Made by a program: the position numbers and the translations under genes
Source: Diphasiastrum complanatum
Taxonomy: Eukaryota > Streptophyta > Lycopodiopsida > Lycopodiales > Lycopodiaceae
Assembly: GCA_029204225.1 (NCBI GenBank)
Contig: CM055113.1
Span: 3,735,194 to 3,799,193, forward strand
Direction: 5' to 3'
Length of the DNA stretch: 64,000 nucleotides
Shown here: positions 1-10,827 of the stretch, piece after piece
How positions within the stretch are numbered: position 1 is the first letter of the stretch
Layout of the letters: the number at the start of each line of letters is the position of its first letter
The notes under the pieces: generated by a model
Seen by the model: only the letters and a program-made list of their open reading frames with translations
What the model was told of the DNA's origin: nothing
Database searches by the model: none

Positions 1-397
1 AAAGTTCTTGCACTTTCTAATGTTCTTTTCATTCCAAAACTTACAAAGAATTTAATTAGTGTGGGAAAGTTGCTTGATAATGGTTGTGATGTAAAGTTCA
101 ACTCCAATACTTGTTTTATGAAGAGAAAAGATGAGATTTTTGCTGATGGAACTAGATGTGGTGGAATTTTTAAGTTAAATTCTTATGAGAATGCAAACCT
201 TTGTGAAGTTGCTTTGTTATCTAAGGAGGAGCTGTGGCATAGAAGGTTGGGTCATCCTAACTTTAAATCTATGTCATCTATGGTTAATAAGATGAAGGCT
301 ATTGGTCTTCCAAAATCTCTTTCTAAAGATTTCAAGCCTTGTGAGGCTTGTGCCATTGCAAAGTCACACAGAAAGCCATATCAGAAGTCTTTTATAG
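1..397 (+). pseudogene. Copia Pol: GAG-pre-integrase region
   Basis: Frame 1 is open from the first base. It begins with the end of the protease-to-integrase linker (a LSNVLFIPKLTKNLISVGKL-like stretch) and continues into the HRRLGHPNF motif and a CEAC-x-IAKSHR zinc-binding end. These are the HHCC residues of the copia integrase N-terminal domain. The frame is lost around 385-397, where the reading shifts to frame 2. The true start lies left of the window. Confidence 0.88.
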
Positions 398-1093
398 CTT
401 ATACACTCAGATGTACATTTTTCCTCTTATAAAAGTATTGGTGGTGCAACATATTTTGTCACCTTTATTGATGACTTTACTAGATATACCTGGTTGTATC
501 TACTTTCTTCAAAGGCAATGGTTTTTTATCACTTCCTAATGTTCAAAGCTTATGTTGAGACACAATTTTCTTTTAAAGTTAAAGCTTTAAGATGTGATGG
601 AGGAGGTGAATACATCTCCAACAAGTTTCATGAATACTGTGAAGGTGAAGGAATAAAGAGAGAGTTTTCTTGTGCTTATTCTCCATCTCAAAATGGAGTA
701 GCTGAGAGAAAAAATAGATCTTTATGTGAATGTGCTAAAGCAATTCGAGTAGCAGCTTCTTTGCCTATTGATTATTGGGGTGAAGCTATATATTGTGCAA
801 ACTATTTGTGCAATAGATTACCTCACAATGCACTTGCTAAAAAAACACCTTTTGAAGTCTTGTTTAAGAAGAAACCTAAGGTAGATCGCCTTAGAGTTTT
901 TGGCTGTGCTTGCTTTGTTAATATGTCCTTGGAAACAAGGAAAAGAGATGATCCTAATTCTATTAAAGGGATCATGGTTGGATATGCATCCAACAAGAAA
1001 GCTTACAGAATCTATGTTCCCTCTACCTCAACTACAATTGAGAGTAGGGATGGTATATTCCATGAAGATCAAAAATACATTCTTGAGGAGTAA
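398..1093 (+). pseudogene. Copia Pol: integrase core
   Basis: The rve-type integrase core inserts element cDNA into the genome. Frame 2 shows TYFVTFIDDFTRYTW (first catalytic Asp), then LRCDGGGEY (second Asp) and SPSQNGVAERKNRSL (catalytic Glu), with the copia tail PFEVLFKKKP and RVFGCACFV. The D,D35E triad looks complete. An in-frame TAA at 1091-1093 separates it from the reverse transcriptase in the same frame. A frameshift upstream joins it to the zinc-binding part. Confidence 0.92.
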
Positions 1094-1997
1094 GAGTTCA
1101 AAGATTCTTACAAAGATATTCCAATCATCACCCTTGAAGATTATCATGGAGAGATGGGGCCGAGAATTGAGGAGGAGTCACCTCGAATCTTTTCACCAAG
1201 GAAATCTCAAAGAGAAAGATCCAAGCCTAGAAGGCTTACCTATGAAGACAGAGGCAAGCAAGTGAAAATCAACTCCACTAATTATGCCTATTTTATTTCT
1301 CATGAGGAGCCGAAGGATGTATGTGATGCACTCAACTCGAAGGAATGGTACCTTGTCATGAAGGAGGAATATGAAGCTTTGATGGCCAATAAGACATGGG
1401 AGCTTGTGGATCTTCCATCCAACAAGCACATCATTGGTTGCAAGTGGGTTTTTCGTGTCAAGTATAATCAAGATGACACAATCAACAAGTACAAGACTAG
1501 GCTTTGTGCTAAAGGTTTTGCTCAAGATTATGGACTTGATTATGAGCAGACCTTTGCCCTCAGTGGCAAAGATGGTATCAATTAGAATCATAATTTCTCT
1601 TGCTTGTTTTTTCAATTGGCAAGTTCTTCAACTAGATGTCTCTAATGCATTTCTAAATGGGTATCTAGAAGAAGAGATTTATATGGATCAGCCTATTGGG
1701 TTTATTTATGATAAAGAAAAAGTTTGCTTGCTCTTCAAAAGTTTATATGGATTGAAGCAAGCTCGAAGGTCATGGTATTCTCAACTTAACACCTTTCTTG
1801 AGTCACTAGGATTTAATCTTAGTAACTATGATCCTTCCTTATATGTCAAGTTTTTTGATAAAGATATTGTCATTCTTCTTATTTATGTTGATGGTATCAT
1901 TTTGATAGGAAGTAGTATCAAGTTAGTTGAGGAAACCAAGATTGCACTTGGAAAAGAGTTCAAGATGCAAGATCTTGGAAAGATTCACTATATTTGA
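1094..1997 (+). pseudogene. Copia Pol: reverse transcriptase, YVDD changed to YVDG
   Basis: Frame 2 carries EWYLVMKEEYEALMANKTWELV and CKWVFRVKYNQD, the usual start of RVT_2. A frameshift near 1560 moves to frame 3, which has QLDVSNAFLNGYLEEEIYM and SLYGLKQARRSWY. The polymerase box at about 1885-1900 reads YVDG, so the second catalytic Asp of YVDD is lost. The frame ends at 1997 and continues in frame 1. The copy is dead on several counts. Confidence 0.92.
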
Positions 1998-2841
1998 GAT
2001 TGACTTTCTTAAAGATAAAACTTTTGTATGTCAATCCAAGTATGCTCTTTCAATGTTAAAGAAGTTCAATATGCTGAATTGTAAGAGTATAGAAACACCT
2101 ATGAAGCAAAATGTGAAGGATTCTAACAAAGGTGATGAAAGATTCTTTGTGGACGTCACACTTTTTAGAAGTCTTATAGGCTCCTTAATTTGGCTCACAA
2201 TAACTAGACCTGACATAAGCTTTAGTGTTCATAAGTTGAGCCAGGCTATGCAAGATCCTACTATCTATCATTGGAAAATGACCAAGAGAGTGCTTAGATA
2301 TATACCTTCAACTTTTGATTTTGGTTTATTGTATAAAAGTGAAGATCTTTCTATTATTGGTTATTCTGGCTTGGATTTTGCAAGTGATAGAGTAGATCGA
2401 AAATCTACCAATGCTTATGTCATATATCTTGGAGGAAACTTGATATCTTGGCTTTCCAAAAAGCAAGATATTGTATCACTCCCATCATGTGAAGCTGAGT
2501 ACAAGGCACTCACTACAACAACAAAGGAAGTGCTTTGGATCAAGAGGTTACTAGTGGAACTAAAGATAGTCTTGGAAGAGGATCTACCTATGAACATGTG
2601 TGACAACATTTCAGCCCAAGCCCTTGCCAACAACCTGATATTCCATGCAAGGAACAAGCATATCAAAGTTGCACATCACTTCATGAGAGAGAAGCTCATT
2701 GGAGGGGAAATCAATTTGGAGCACATCGACACATCATCTTGCATTGCTGATATGCTCACCAAATCTTTGAGCAAAAGTTCCTTCATCATGCATAGAGCCA
2801 ATCTTGGAGTTATACCAAGATCCATATTCAAATCAATATAG
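1985..2841 (+). pseudogene. Copia Pol: RT connection and RNase H
   Basis: Frame 1 gives SKYALSMLKKFNM, then RSLIGSLIWLTITRPDISF and the copia RNase H signature DRKSTNAYVIYLGG...LISWLSKKQDIVSLPSCEAEYKAL. It ends with KHIKVAHHFMREKL and ADMLTKSLSKSSF, the normal copia C-terminus. The stop is at 2839-2841, 10 bases before the polypurine tract, so the 3' end is natural. The Trp normally next to the DF in the RNase H core is missing (GLDFASD). Confidence 0.92.
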
Positions 2842-2850
2842 ATTATTGTT

Positions 2851-2858
2851 AGGAGGAG
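2851..2858 (+). other. Polypurine tract of the copia element
   Basis: AGGAGGAG lies directly before TGTTAAAATT. A purine run followed at once by TG is the normal plus-strand primer next to a copia 3' LTR. Confidence 0.6.
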
Positions 2859-3441
2859 TGTTAAAATTGGAAAAACAAATCATATTGATTTCTTGGCTTT
2901 CTACTAATTGTACCATGCAAGTATGTAGCTCATAAATGCAAAATGCCAAGTTTGGCCTACATAGAACTCGAGTTACATAGTTATGTATTGTCTAGTTTGA
3001 AGAATACAACTTGCATATAGTTTGTAGACATAGAATTGACAAATTCATGCTTGTAGAAACTCGTGGCAATTCACATGCATTAATTGTAAGTAATCCATAC
3101 TGACATGCAAGGCATGCACAAAGTATAATGGACACATGCATGATGATTTGTACTTTGTTAGTTAGAACTAGTACACTTGTAAAAAGTTGGTAGAATTTCA
3201 TGCATGGCAAGTGACAAATGTCACATAGACTCTAGATGTCACTTTAGTTGTCATCTTGGAATGGATAAATGTGGCTCTACACGCTACCTCAAACTCCATA
3301 AATATGTGTAGCTCTCCTCACAATCAATGATGAAAAACCAAAGTTTTGTAGCTACCTCATGCCATTTTGGATGTAAACTATTTTGCTTGTTATCTCTCTA
3401 GCTTTCTCTCTCTAACCCGTGCTGAAGCTAATGCTAATACA
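2859..3441 (+). repeat. 3' LTR of the copia element (right end uncertain)
   Basis: It starts TGTTAAAATT after the polypurine tract. A TATA-like CATAAATATG at about 3297 precedes a CT-rich stretch at 3395-3415, as expected of a plant LTR promoter and leader. A possible end is TAATACA at 3435-3441, but no second LTR copy exists in the window to confirm it. Confidence 0.5.
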
Positions 3442-4254
3442 CTAAAATCTTGTACTTTTGTTCATTCTTTGATTCATTGCTATCATAATCTGATGCTGAG
3501 CATGCTAGATTGTGGTTAACCCATTTCTTCTGAACTAGATATTGGTAAACAATCTAGAATCAGGTTATTGTGCTAATCACAAGGCTTAATCAAGATCAAA
3601 TATAATGATCACGTACTGAAGTGGAATCATCAGTGAAATGCATTAATGATGGACGAGGGAAGCCCATCTAGGATTGAAATGCTGTGAATTATTCATCGGA
3701 TGGTCTGCCTCGCCCATCCTCAACAATTGTTGGAAGTATTTTTAGTGTGTGTGGTGACTAGATCTACTTACGGGTTTAGTATAGGGATGTAGAGATTCGT
3801 CCACTTTTTAAGTTTCTACCTAGTTTCAAATAGAAATACGAAAATAAGAAGTAATGACAGAAGCACTAAGGCTTACCCAACTAGTGCTCAAAACGGACAT
3901 GAAACTAGCTAAGGTGACAAAATACAAACCCTTGCTAAGGCTTACCCAACTAGCAAGGTGATTAATCTAAATTTTACTTAACACCCAAAGGGTAATAAAA
4001 TGATATTGCGGCTAATATTAAGTAAATAAGCAATAAAGAACATGCCACAATAAACCGATGAAAAGGAGGCAAGAAGAGGCTCGAGCACCTTCCCTCAAGC
4101 TATGCACCTTTCCAAAGGAAACACAAATGACATAGAATGATAATTCTCCAAAATAGAGAGCAAGATAGCTTAATCTCAAAAGTGTTGGTTACAATGCAAA
4201 TACCTCTCCTTTTATGGCAAGGAGGGTCTTCCATAGGTGTCTACTAGCTTATGG
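3442..4254. other. Non-coding stretch, no gene seen
   Basis: AT-rich DNA without a supported ORF. The 19-bp motif CTAAGGCTTACCCAACTAG occurs twice, at 3866-3884 and 3935-3953. It probably includes part of the LTR of the reverse element that follows. Confidence 0.6.
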
Positions 4255-4550
4255 GACTAATTTGTTTCTAGCCTTTCAAGAACTTCTAACTTAGGATTTA
4301 GAACTTCAAATTTTTTAACTTAGGAAAACTAAAGATAAAATATTTCTAATCTTAAGTTTCCTAAGTCTAAGTTCTAAATCTAAGTTTAAGCTATTTTATT
4401 ATTATTTAAGCTTCTACTCATGGACTTACAAAACACATGCCATGGCTTGAAGTTTATTGATAGATACTCATACGTGGTCTTATAAAACACATGCCACGGA
4501 GTTTTATTATTATTTTTTATTTATTTTTTGTGTTAGCACAATTGCTAACA
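4255..4550 (-). repeat. LTR fragment of the gag-only element
   Basis: On the minus strand it starts TGTTAGCAATTGTGCTAACA, itself a palindrome, directly after the PPT. The segment is repeated at 54490-54775. It contains an inverted repeat (about 4288-4385: TTAGGATTTAGAACTT against AAGTTCTAAATCTAAG) and a twice-repeated AAAACACATGCCAYGG. Confidence 0.6.
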
Positions 4551-4564
4551 TTATCCCCCTCCTT
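4551..4564 (-). other. Polypurine tract of the gag-only element
   Basis: On the minus strand AAGGAGGGGGATAA precedes TGTTAGCA. The same arrangement is kept in the second copy near 54776-54788, where the ORF stop is immediately upstream. Confidence 0.65.
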
Positions 4565-4643
4565 ATTGGATTGGTGGTCCCACACCAATTAACGCCTTTT
4601 CATCCTGGATCTTTTGTGCTTCTTGGAGGCGAGACTGTTGTTG

Positions 4644-6936
4644 TCAGGAGTGGTAGATTGTCGTGATGATGCCCTCCATCATTTGCCACCGTAATTTGTT
4701 CAGGAAGGGCATGGGTTTGTAGTAATGGAGCATACCCTGGAGAAAGTTATGGGTTTTCCATAGCTCTACCATATCAACGTAGGGTGGAAGTGAGTGCAAC
4801 ACGATAATACAGCCTTGCAATGTTGATATGGTCGTCTTGCGTGCGCATGAGTTTATTGATATCAAGGGCGATTGGGGGTAACCCTCGATCCCTAAAATTT
4901 ATGAGTTCTGTCAGAAATGCCACCAGGCCGCAATTATCCACAAAGTATCTGACATCACGATCAGGATTGCCATGGTGCTTCTGGTAGAATACTCGGCAGT
5001 TGGTGACCATGTCTTCGGCTAAGTTGCCAATATCCACGCCTGTGAGATTAGGCCAAAAGATTCTGTTCTTGACCTTGGTGGCAGGAAATGGTTCTTGCCT
5101 CGGTACTGGATAGTAATAAGGATTGGTGCGCATGTAGGAGGGAGCTTCGAGATACCGTGCCATTGAGGTCTTACTTTGCAGGTAGAGTTGATGATGCCAG
5201 AGAGGTTGTGGATCCAGAAGTTTGACTGCTGTTTTATGTGTCTGACACTGGTCCAAATCTGACAGTATGTAGCCACCTTGCTCTTTCGTTGTTGGATACT
5301 TCTTTGCAAACTCTTGAGAGGCGCGGAACTCCTTGCTTGGTTCTGTGGGCATGATTCTGTGCTAGATGGTTGGGGCTTCAGAGGCAATCTCGTGTTCGGT
5401 TTGTGGATCGGGTTCAGGAGAGAGAGGAGGCGAGGGGTTAGCTTCTGCAATTCTTTGTGACTCAGGAGAAAATTGTCGTCGAAGGAAGGTGGGGTTAGTG
5501 GTGTCGAGGGGGTTAGAAGTGATGGAAGAGAAAAGAAAATGTTGAGAGCTGGTACCTCCAGAGCCCGATGGATTGGTTGGTGTTTGAGCTCCTTGCTCCA
5601 GGGGTTGGACTTGAAATGCGGAGCCTTGCGTTGCAAGATGAGGCTGTTGAAATCTTGCTTCATCTCCACCAGCTGGTCCATCAGTGCCCCGAATCATGGA
5701 ATTGGGCATGCTCTTCATGCACCGAGGGTGTTGACTGGGTAGCAGCCTTTAAGCGTTCTTCCAGGGTGGCTATGTGCTGGTTGAGGGCCTCGACAGAAGC
5801 AATGTATGATTGTTGTAATTTTGAGTGTTGCTCCATCGTGGCTTTTAGCTTTTGGGTTGGCATTTGATAGGCCACAACTGGAATGGCAGTTTCCACAGGA
5901 ATAGCTGGTGGTGCGAAGTCATTGAAGTCCACCATTTCCAACTGTTCCTTCATAGCGGAACGTGCTGCTTGTGAATCTGCTACAGCCTCATCCTTTTCGG
6001 CTTTGAGGGTATCAGTGGTTTGTTGCATGTGGGATACCTTCAGTTGGAGCTGGTTCTGGAGGTGGAGTAGTATTTGATGTTGTTGTTGATTGTAATTTGT
6101 AGGTTCTAGATCTGTAGCTGTTGTTGTTTGTTTTGCTCCTCCAGCCTTGCTTTATCTTTCTGAAGGTCCGCCATAGCACCATCGTCAAATTGCCGCATAG
6201 TGTATTGTCCCCCTAGGGTGCCGAATATATTGTATTGGAGCTCATTCACCAACCACATCGCTTTTTGGGCTATAAGGAGTAGCTGCTCCCAAGGACCAAT
6301 GTCAGGGAGGGTGCGTGTGTTGTTAGGATATGACATGGGGTTAAATGGTAGAAAATCAGGAACATGACTAGACGGAGGTGTATGAAAGGCAGGTGGAGGT
6401 GATTGTGGATTGAGGTGTGGGGAGATACTACGTGGCGAAGAGTGTGGGATTGGGTAAGTGATGACAGTGGTTGATGGTAATGCAGTTAGTAATTGTAATG
6501 CAAAATCATCTACGTTGACTGTGGAGTCAAGTAGGGTGGAGATTTGTACAGGGGAGGGCTTTTGTGGAAGTGTGGAAGTGAAGCCCGTGTTGAGAGGTAG
6601 TGAGAGTGTGGAGGAGACAATAAATGTTGGGGGTGGTGGTGGGAGTGTGAGAGCAAGTGATGGAGAGGGGATTGTCTGTGTGGACGGAATCACGCCCATA
6701 GGATCAGAGCCGGAAGTGCTTGCCATTTCGGAGCTGCCTGCTGCTGCTGCTACTGCTTGTCGGCGTTGTTGGGCCTGGTGAAGTAAGGCCGCCTGTTGCT
6801 CAAGGACCTCCTTTGGGACCTGAGATGGTTTAAGGCTCCCTCCGGATTCAGCATATTCCACCCCGATGTCACTGGATAGAATGTCATGCGGAACATCGGC
6901 TTCTGTGCTGACTGCCTTCCCTTCTGCTTCTTAGTA
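4644..6936 (-). pseudogene. Gag-like protein of unknown family (broken)
   Basis: I do not recognise the family. Read on the minus strand, the N-terminal third (6936-6106) is rich in Pro and Ser (PPPPPTF, SSPRSISPHLNPQSPPPAF). A coiled-coil-like stretch follows (QKDKARLEEQNKQQQ, then ALNQHIATLEERLKAA near 5750-5800). The C-terminal domain (about 5330-4700) is conserved in the second copy: LLDPQPLW, SMARYLEAPSY, NPYYYPV, FYQKHHGNP, VRYF-DNCGLVAFL, NKLRWQMMEGI. One in-frame stop (about 5362) and two or more frameshifts break it. No zinc knuckle or catalytic motif is seen. A structural Gag role is inferred only from its place between PBS and PPT. Confidence 0.55.
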
Positions 6937-6989
6937 GGTGCAGTAAAGCTACCTTTACAACTTTACTTCTGGCGCCACCGACGCCAGCG

Positions 6990-7005
6990 CCGCTCCCGGC
7001 GCCAA
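6990..7005 (-). other. Primer-binding site of the gag-only element
   Basis: On the minus strand TTGGCGCCGGGAGCGG follows a sequence ending in CA. TGGCGCC is a common start of LTR-element PBSs. It sits in a cluster of GGCGCC palindromes (6970-7030), which also invites a purely structural reading. Confidence 0.45.
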
Positions 7006-7870
7006 TGTGACCAGAATCCAGCCGGCGCCAAGTTCCTATGGCTGAAAATCTTTGATCGGTTCTAGCGAAGTCCAGAGAGCTCAGATCGATGTGCAATCAC
7101 CTCACACGATCTAGGCATGATTAAAGGAAGCCTGGGGATCAATAAATTCTAGAGAGAGAAAATTCCTTTCTCAGATTTATCAATAAAGTGGAATTTTTCT
7201 CAAACTGACTCTGATTACCTTTTGGGTTTCAGTGTTCGGTAAAAGCGCAAGTTGTAAGGCTGCTTCAAACTTTTTAATTTGGCACATAGCTGAGGGTCAT
7301 ATCTCCGGATGCCAACGGTATGTCCTCGGGACCATTCGGTCCTGGCGCCAACGGTATGCTATCTGGACCATTTGGTCCAGGAACTGGTTGTCTCCATATC
7401 TGTCACGACTTGTGGTTCTGAGTGTTCCTTGCATGAACGTGAATGAGTTAAGCTCTTGGGGAACGGGCTCTAACCTATCGGCTGAGTTTGATGGCTTGCT
7501 TGGGTGGAAGTTACCTATTTATGGCTGTCCAGTCTGGCATGGTGCCATGTTGGCTTCCAACGCTCATGATGAAGCTTTCAGTTGATTAAGTCTGATGTAA
7601 GTCAGACCACTTGCTTGGAATTTATGTTACACTTTTGTAACAAAGCTTCGAGTTGGTTAAGTTTGATGTATGTCAGGCGGCTTGCTTGGAGGGAAGTCAC
7701 CCACATCGGGACCCCCGATCTGGCATGGCGCCAGGTTGGATCTCAATATTGGTTTCTGAACTTCCAGTTGGTTAAGTCTGATCGTTGTTGGCGAGTTGGC
7801 TGATACCATCAAACAAAGAGGACTACAGAATCTATGGGGCGGATTCACAGTTCAAGTACTCGCACGTGAA
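7006..7870 (-). repeat. Putative 5' LTR portion of the gag-only element
   Basis: No ORF is supported. It holds a 37-bp tandem repeat (GCCAACGGTATG...GGACCATTYGGTCC at about 7311-7386). It also has three copies of a GTTAAGTYTGATSTA-type motif linked to GCTTGCTTGG (7580-7800). It lies where the 5' LTR should be, but the start expected from the 3' side (TGTTAGCA) is absent. Confidence 0.4.
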
Positions 7871-7932
7871 CGAAAACAAAACGACTCGATGTTTGAAAAG
7901 GGTGGATGACTAGCCTATTTCTTGGGTTAGTT

Positions 7933-9086
7933 TCATTTGCGACGATGCCCACCAGACGCAAGCAGAAAGTCAAAAGTTGCAAAGGGCAATTTCAGGGGCA
8001 ATCTTCTATGGAGCAATTGGTCTTCATTTGGGACTAAGCAAAGTGGAATGCTATCAACTCCTTCAATCTTACAAGCTTCATCATTTTCTGTATAGATAGA
8101 CTTTATAGGTCCACCATAAGATAAGAGAGAAGAGAAAAACTCCCTTTTGCTAGTCATGTGTGAACTAGCACCCGAGTCAATCCACCAAGGATCTTCTCCT
8201 TTGAAGCTTGTTGAAGAAAACATGGACATCATGAGAGAGTCCTCATGTGAACTCTCCTCCTCCTCCTCTTTGCTTATGTTGGCTTGGCTTTGATCTTGCT
8301 TCCTCTTGAAGCATTCCGAGGCATAATGCCCAATCTTGCTACAATAGTAGCATTTCACCTTTGATTTGTCCTTCTTGACTTTGGTGGTTGATGGAGATGC
8401 CTTTGAGGGTCCTTCTTGATCCTCAAGCTTTGAAGACTTCTTGAATGTCGATCCTTTGCCATTGGACTTGCCTTTGCCTTTGGTGAAGAGAGCTTGGTCA
8501 TCTCCACCTTGGATGGAAAGCCTATCCATCCTCTCTTGCATTTGGCTCCTTCTTGATTCCTCGGCCATGAGTGTGCCTTGGAGTTCTTCAAGGATGGGTA
8601 GCTTACCCATAATTGCATGTCCCTGAACCAAATTGTCAAATTCAAAGCTTAGTCCATTCAATATGAGGTTGAACAAGCTCTTCATCCTTGATAGGATCAC
8701 CTATGAAGGCTAGCTCTTTGTTCAATTCCTTTACTCCTAGGATAGCTTCTATAGATTTGATTCTTCAAAGCTAACATTCTAGTTTGGTTCATGGATTCAT
8801 AGAACTTTTGCAAAGTCTCCCAAGCATCTTGAGCCGAAGTGCAATCTCCTAACTCTCTTAAGAGTTCATTTGCAATATTCATTTTTATGCAATGTAGTGC
8901 AACATTGCACCTCTTGATGTATTTGGCTTTTTCTTGAGGATGAATAGGTTCACCCTCCTTACCATTTACAATTTTCATCAGATCTTGCATGATCATGATG
9001 GATTCCATTCTTACTTTCCATATGGAATAGTTAGTTTTGTTGAGCCTTTCATTAGTATCCAAAAGATATGCATTTATAGATGCCAT
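7933..9086 (-). pseudogene. Copia Gag and protease start
   Basis: From 9086 down, the protein begins MASINAYLLDTNERLNKTNY, then SIWKVRMESI and AQDAWETLQKFYES, typical UBN2/DUF4219-type copia Gag. After two frameshifts near 8690-8760 it continues LNGLSFEFDNLVQGHAI and MAEESRRSQMQERM. The zinc knuckle CYYCSKIGHYASECF (C-x2-C-x4-H-x4-C) lies near 8310-8355. The protease active-site stretch WWIDSGASSHMT is near 8145-8190. Homology fades after about 8040, and the last 35 residues look unrelated. Confidence 0.9.
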
Positions 9087-9884
9087 ATAGTCTCCTAATC
9101 AAGGACTTGACACAAATGAAGGTTACTTCTATTGATTTGACTGAAGATCTACCTTATCCCACTTCTTAGGGACCTGAAAAGATCAGTAATAGACTTCCTA
9201 TAAATATCTAAGAATGATCTCTAACAAAATCAAATCATAGAATACTATAAACAATGCACTTGCTTGATTGAAGTAGACAATACTAGTAGAATTGCCCCTC
9301 TTTCTATAAAGAACATAAAAGCTTCCAAATGATCTGATCAAGAATGCTTTTCAGCTCCTTAATATACTTCAAAATCACTTGTAAAAGATCTAAATGGAAC
9401 TTAATGAGAATGCAACACAATCTACTATCCAATCACAAGCAAAAATTGATCAAAATTGATGAAAAATTGATCTAATTTGGTGCATAAGTCAAGCAATGGT
9501 TGGACTGAACCTAAATCACTTTAGGAGGTGTCCTCTACACCTTAGAACAGCCTTGAAGAGTCCCCAAAACTCTAATCTTCTCTCTCCTTTAATGCTAGAA
9601 AGCCTCCTCTATGAAATCACCTCCAAAACTCGCTTAGAAATCAATGCTTGGAGCAAGCAAAACTTGCTATCTTGGTAATGTGAATTGAATTCAACTTTGC
9701 CTCTAGTTCTAGACACCTAAACACGTGCAAATAAAGTCACACAACACCAACCTCCAATGTATTTGACTCACTTTGAGTTCTAGAATCAATGCTAGATGCT
9801 AAGATCCAATCTACACAAGATTTAGATCAAAAATTGTGATCAAATTGAATGAAAACCAAGGATTTAGCTCATTTCAGCCTTTAG

Positions 9885-9896
9885 ACTCTGATACCA
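9885..9896 (-). other. Primer-binding site, tRNA-Met type
   Basis: The minus strand reads TGGTATCAGAGT directly after the LTR end. TGGTATCAGAGC-type sites, complementary to the 3' end of initiator tRNA-Met, are the usual PBS of plant copia elements. Confidence 0.85.
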
Positions 9897-10577
9897 TGTA
9901 AAAATTACAGCAAATAAGGATCCTAAAATACTTGAAATGATGATGGAAACAATAGATTATGATCTCATAAGATTAGCACAAGTTGAACCATCAAAATCCA
10001 TCAAAAATCTATGTTTGAACCTCACTAAATGGCCCAAATCTTTGAAGAAGCCTTCACACGTGTGAAAGTACAGCCTCCGATAGTCTGAGTACTGTACACC
10101 AGACCTACATTCAATTCTATAATCATTAGTAATCACAAGAACTCAAAAAATTATGAAATAGAGAGTAATTGCACCATTATGAGAGAAAAATCATAAAATT
10201 GCTTGATTTATTTTGGTGAGATATCATCACCTATATATACATGATCCATCACGGTTTTGGGCAGGTATGAGTAGCCCTAAACCTATCACTAATGCTAATT
10301 TTGGTGGATCTTTCATCCCTATCAACTTAGGGTTCGAATCTTGGAGATCCCTCAACAATGCAAAAATTACCAAAAATAGCTCTTATTTTTTCTCTTTTGT
10401 ATCTAAGCATAATTTGGACTCATTCCAAAGGTTCTAACACTTAGGTCTACTTGAGAACATCCTTATGAATGGAATCCTAAATCATTTGGCACGTGTGACA
10501 AGCCACATCATGACCATCTAACTATTTACAAGTCATATGACCAAAACTAGTCAAGCTAGAATTGTGGATTTTTAACA
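9897..10577 (-). repeat. 5' LTR of the reverse copia element (681 bp)
   Basis: On the minus strand it runs from TGTTAAAAAT at 10577 to ATTTTTACA at 9897, giving TG...CA ends with near-matching inverted termini. A TATA box (minus-strand TGTATATATAGG, about 10229-10240) fits the LTR promoter. A CACACGTGTG element lies at about 10056. The related LTR at 50063 shares the TATA layout and this motif. Confidence 0.8.
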
Positions 10578-10587
10578 CCATACTGTA

Positions 10588-10827
10588 AATATTATATGAT
10601 TGCTATATAATGCTATGTAGTGCAGATTAAATTTTGGCATCACTGGGTGTATGTCTGATTTTGAAGATCAAATTTTTTTTTAATTTGGATATCAAAAAAT
10701 CACGAATTTTCAGAGTCAATCTCGTATCGAAAAATTCTGATTTTTCGACCCAATGGTAACGAAATCCGTCCCTTAATATTATGCGATTGCTATGTAATGC
10801 TATGTAGTGCGGATTAAATTTTGGCAT
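10588..10827 (+). repeat. Pair of 53-bp direct repeats
   Basis: AATATTATRYGATTGCTATR... to ...TTAAATTTTGGCAT occurs at 10588-10640 and 10775-10827 with three visible differences. They bracket about 134 bp. The pattern fits a small duplication or remnants of a minor element. Confidence 0.75.

Larger units (their letters stand above)
1..3441 (+). mobile_element. Degraded Ty1/copia LTR retrotransposon lacking its 5' third
   Basis: Domain order is GAG-pre-integrase, integrase, reverse transcriptase, RNase H, which is the copia order. A purine tract and the start of a 3' LTR follow. The window begins inside the polyprotein, so the 5' LTR, gag and most of protease lie outside or are lost. At least three frameshifts (near 390, 1560 and 1990) and one in-frame stop (1091-1093) break the frame, so the copy cannot make Pol. 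The LTR end at 3441 is a guess. Confidence 0.9.
4255..7870 (-). mobile_element. Reverse LTR element coding only a gag-like ORF
   Basis: Read on the minus strand, a PBS-like TTGGCGCCGGGAGCGG (6990-7005) is followed by one long broken ORF and then directly by a polypurine tract (4551-4564) and an LTR start TGTTAGCA. No protease, RT, RNase H or integrase is present. This is the plan of a gag-only non-autonomous LTR retrotransposon (TR-GAG-like). A partial second copy is at 54490-55590. The DNA outside PBS and PPT does not match end to end, so the LTRs are long or truncated. Confidence 0.6.
7871..10577 (-). mobile_element. 5' part of a reverse Ty1/copia element
   Basis: On the minus strand: LTR (10577-9897), tRNA-Met-type PBS (9896-9885), leader (9884-9087), Gag with zinc knuckle, and the start of protease (ending near 8040). 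Integrase, RT, RNase H and the 3' LTR are missing; the element is cut off near 7933 against unrelated DNA. Confidence 0.85.

Noticed and set aside
1193-1615. Minus-strand open frame overlapping copia RT
   Set aside because: Shadow of the copia reading frame on the other strand.
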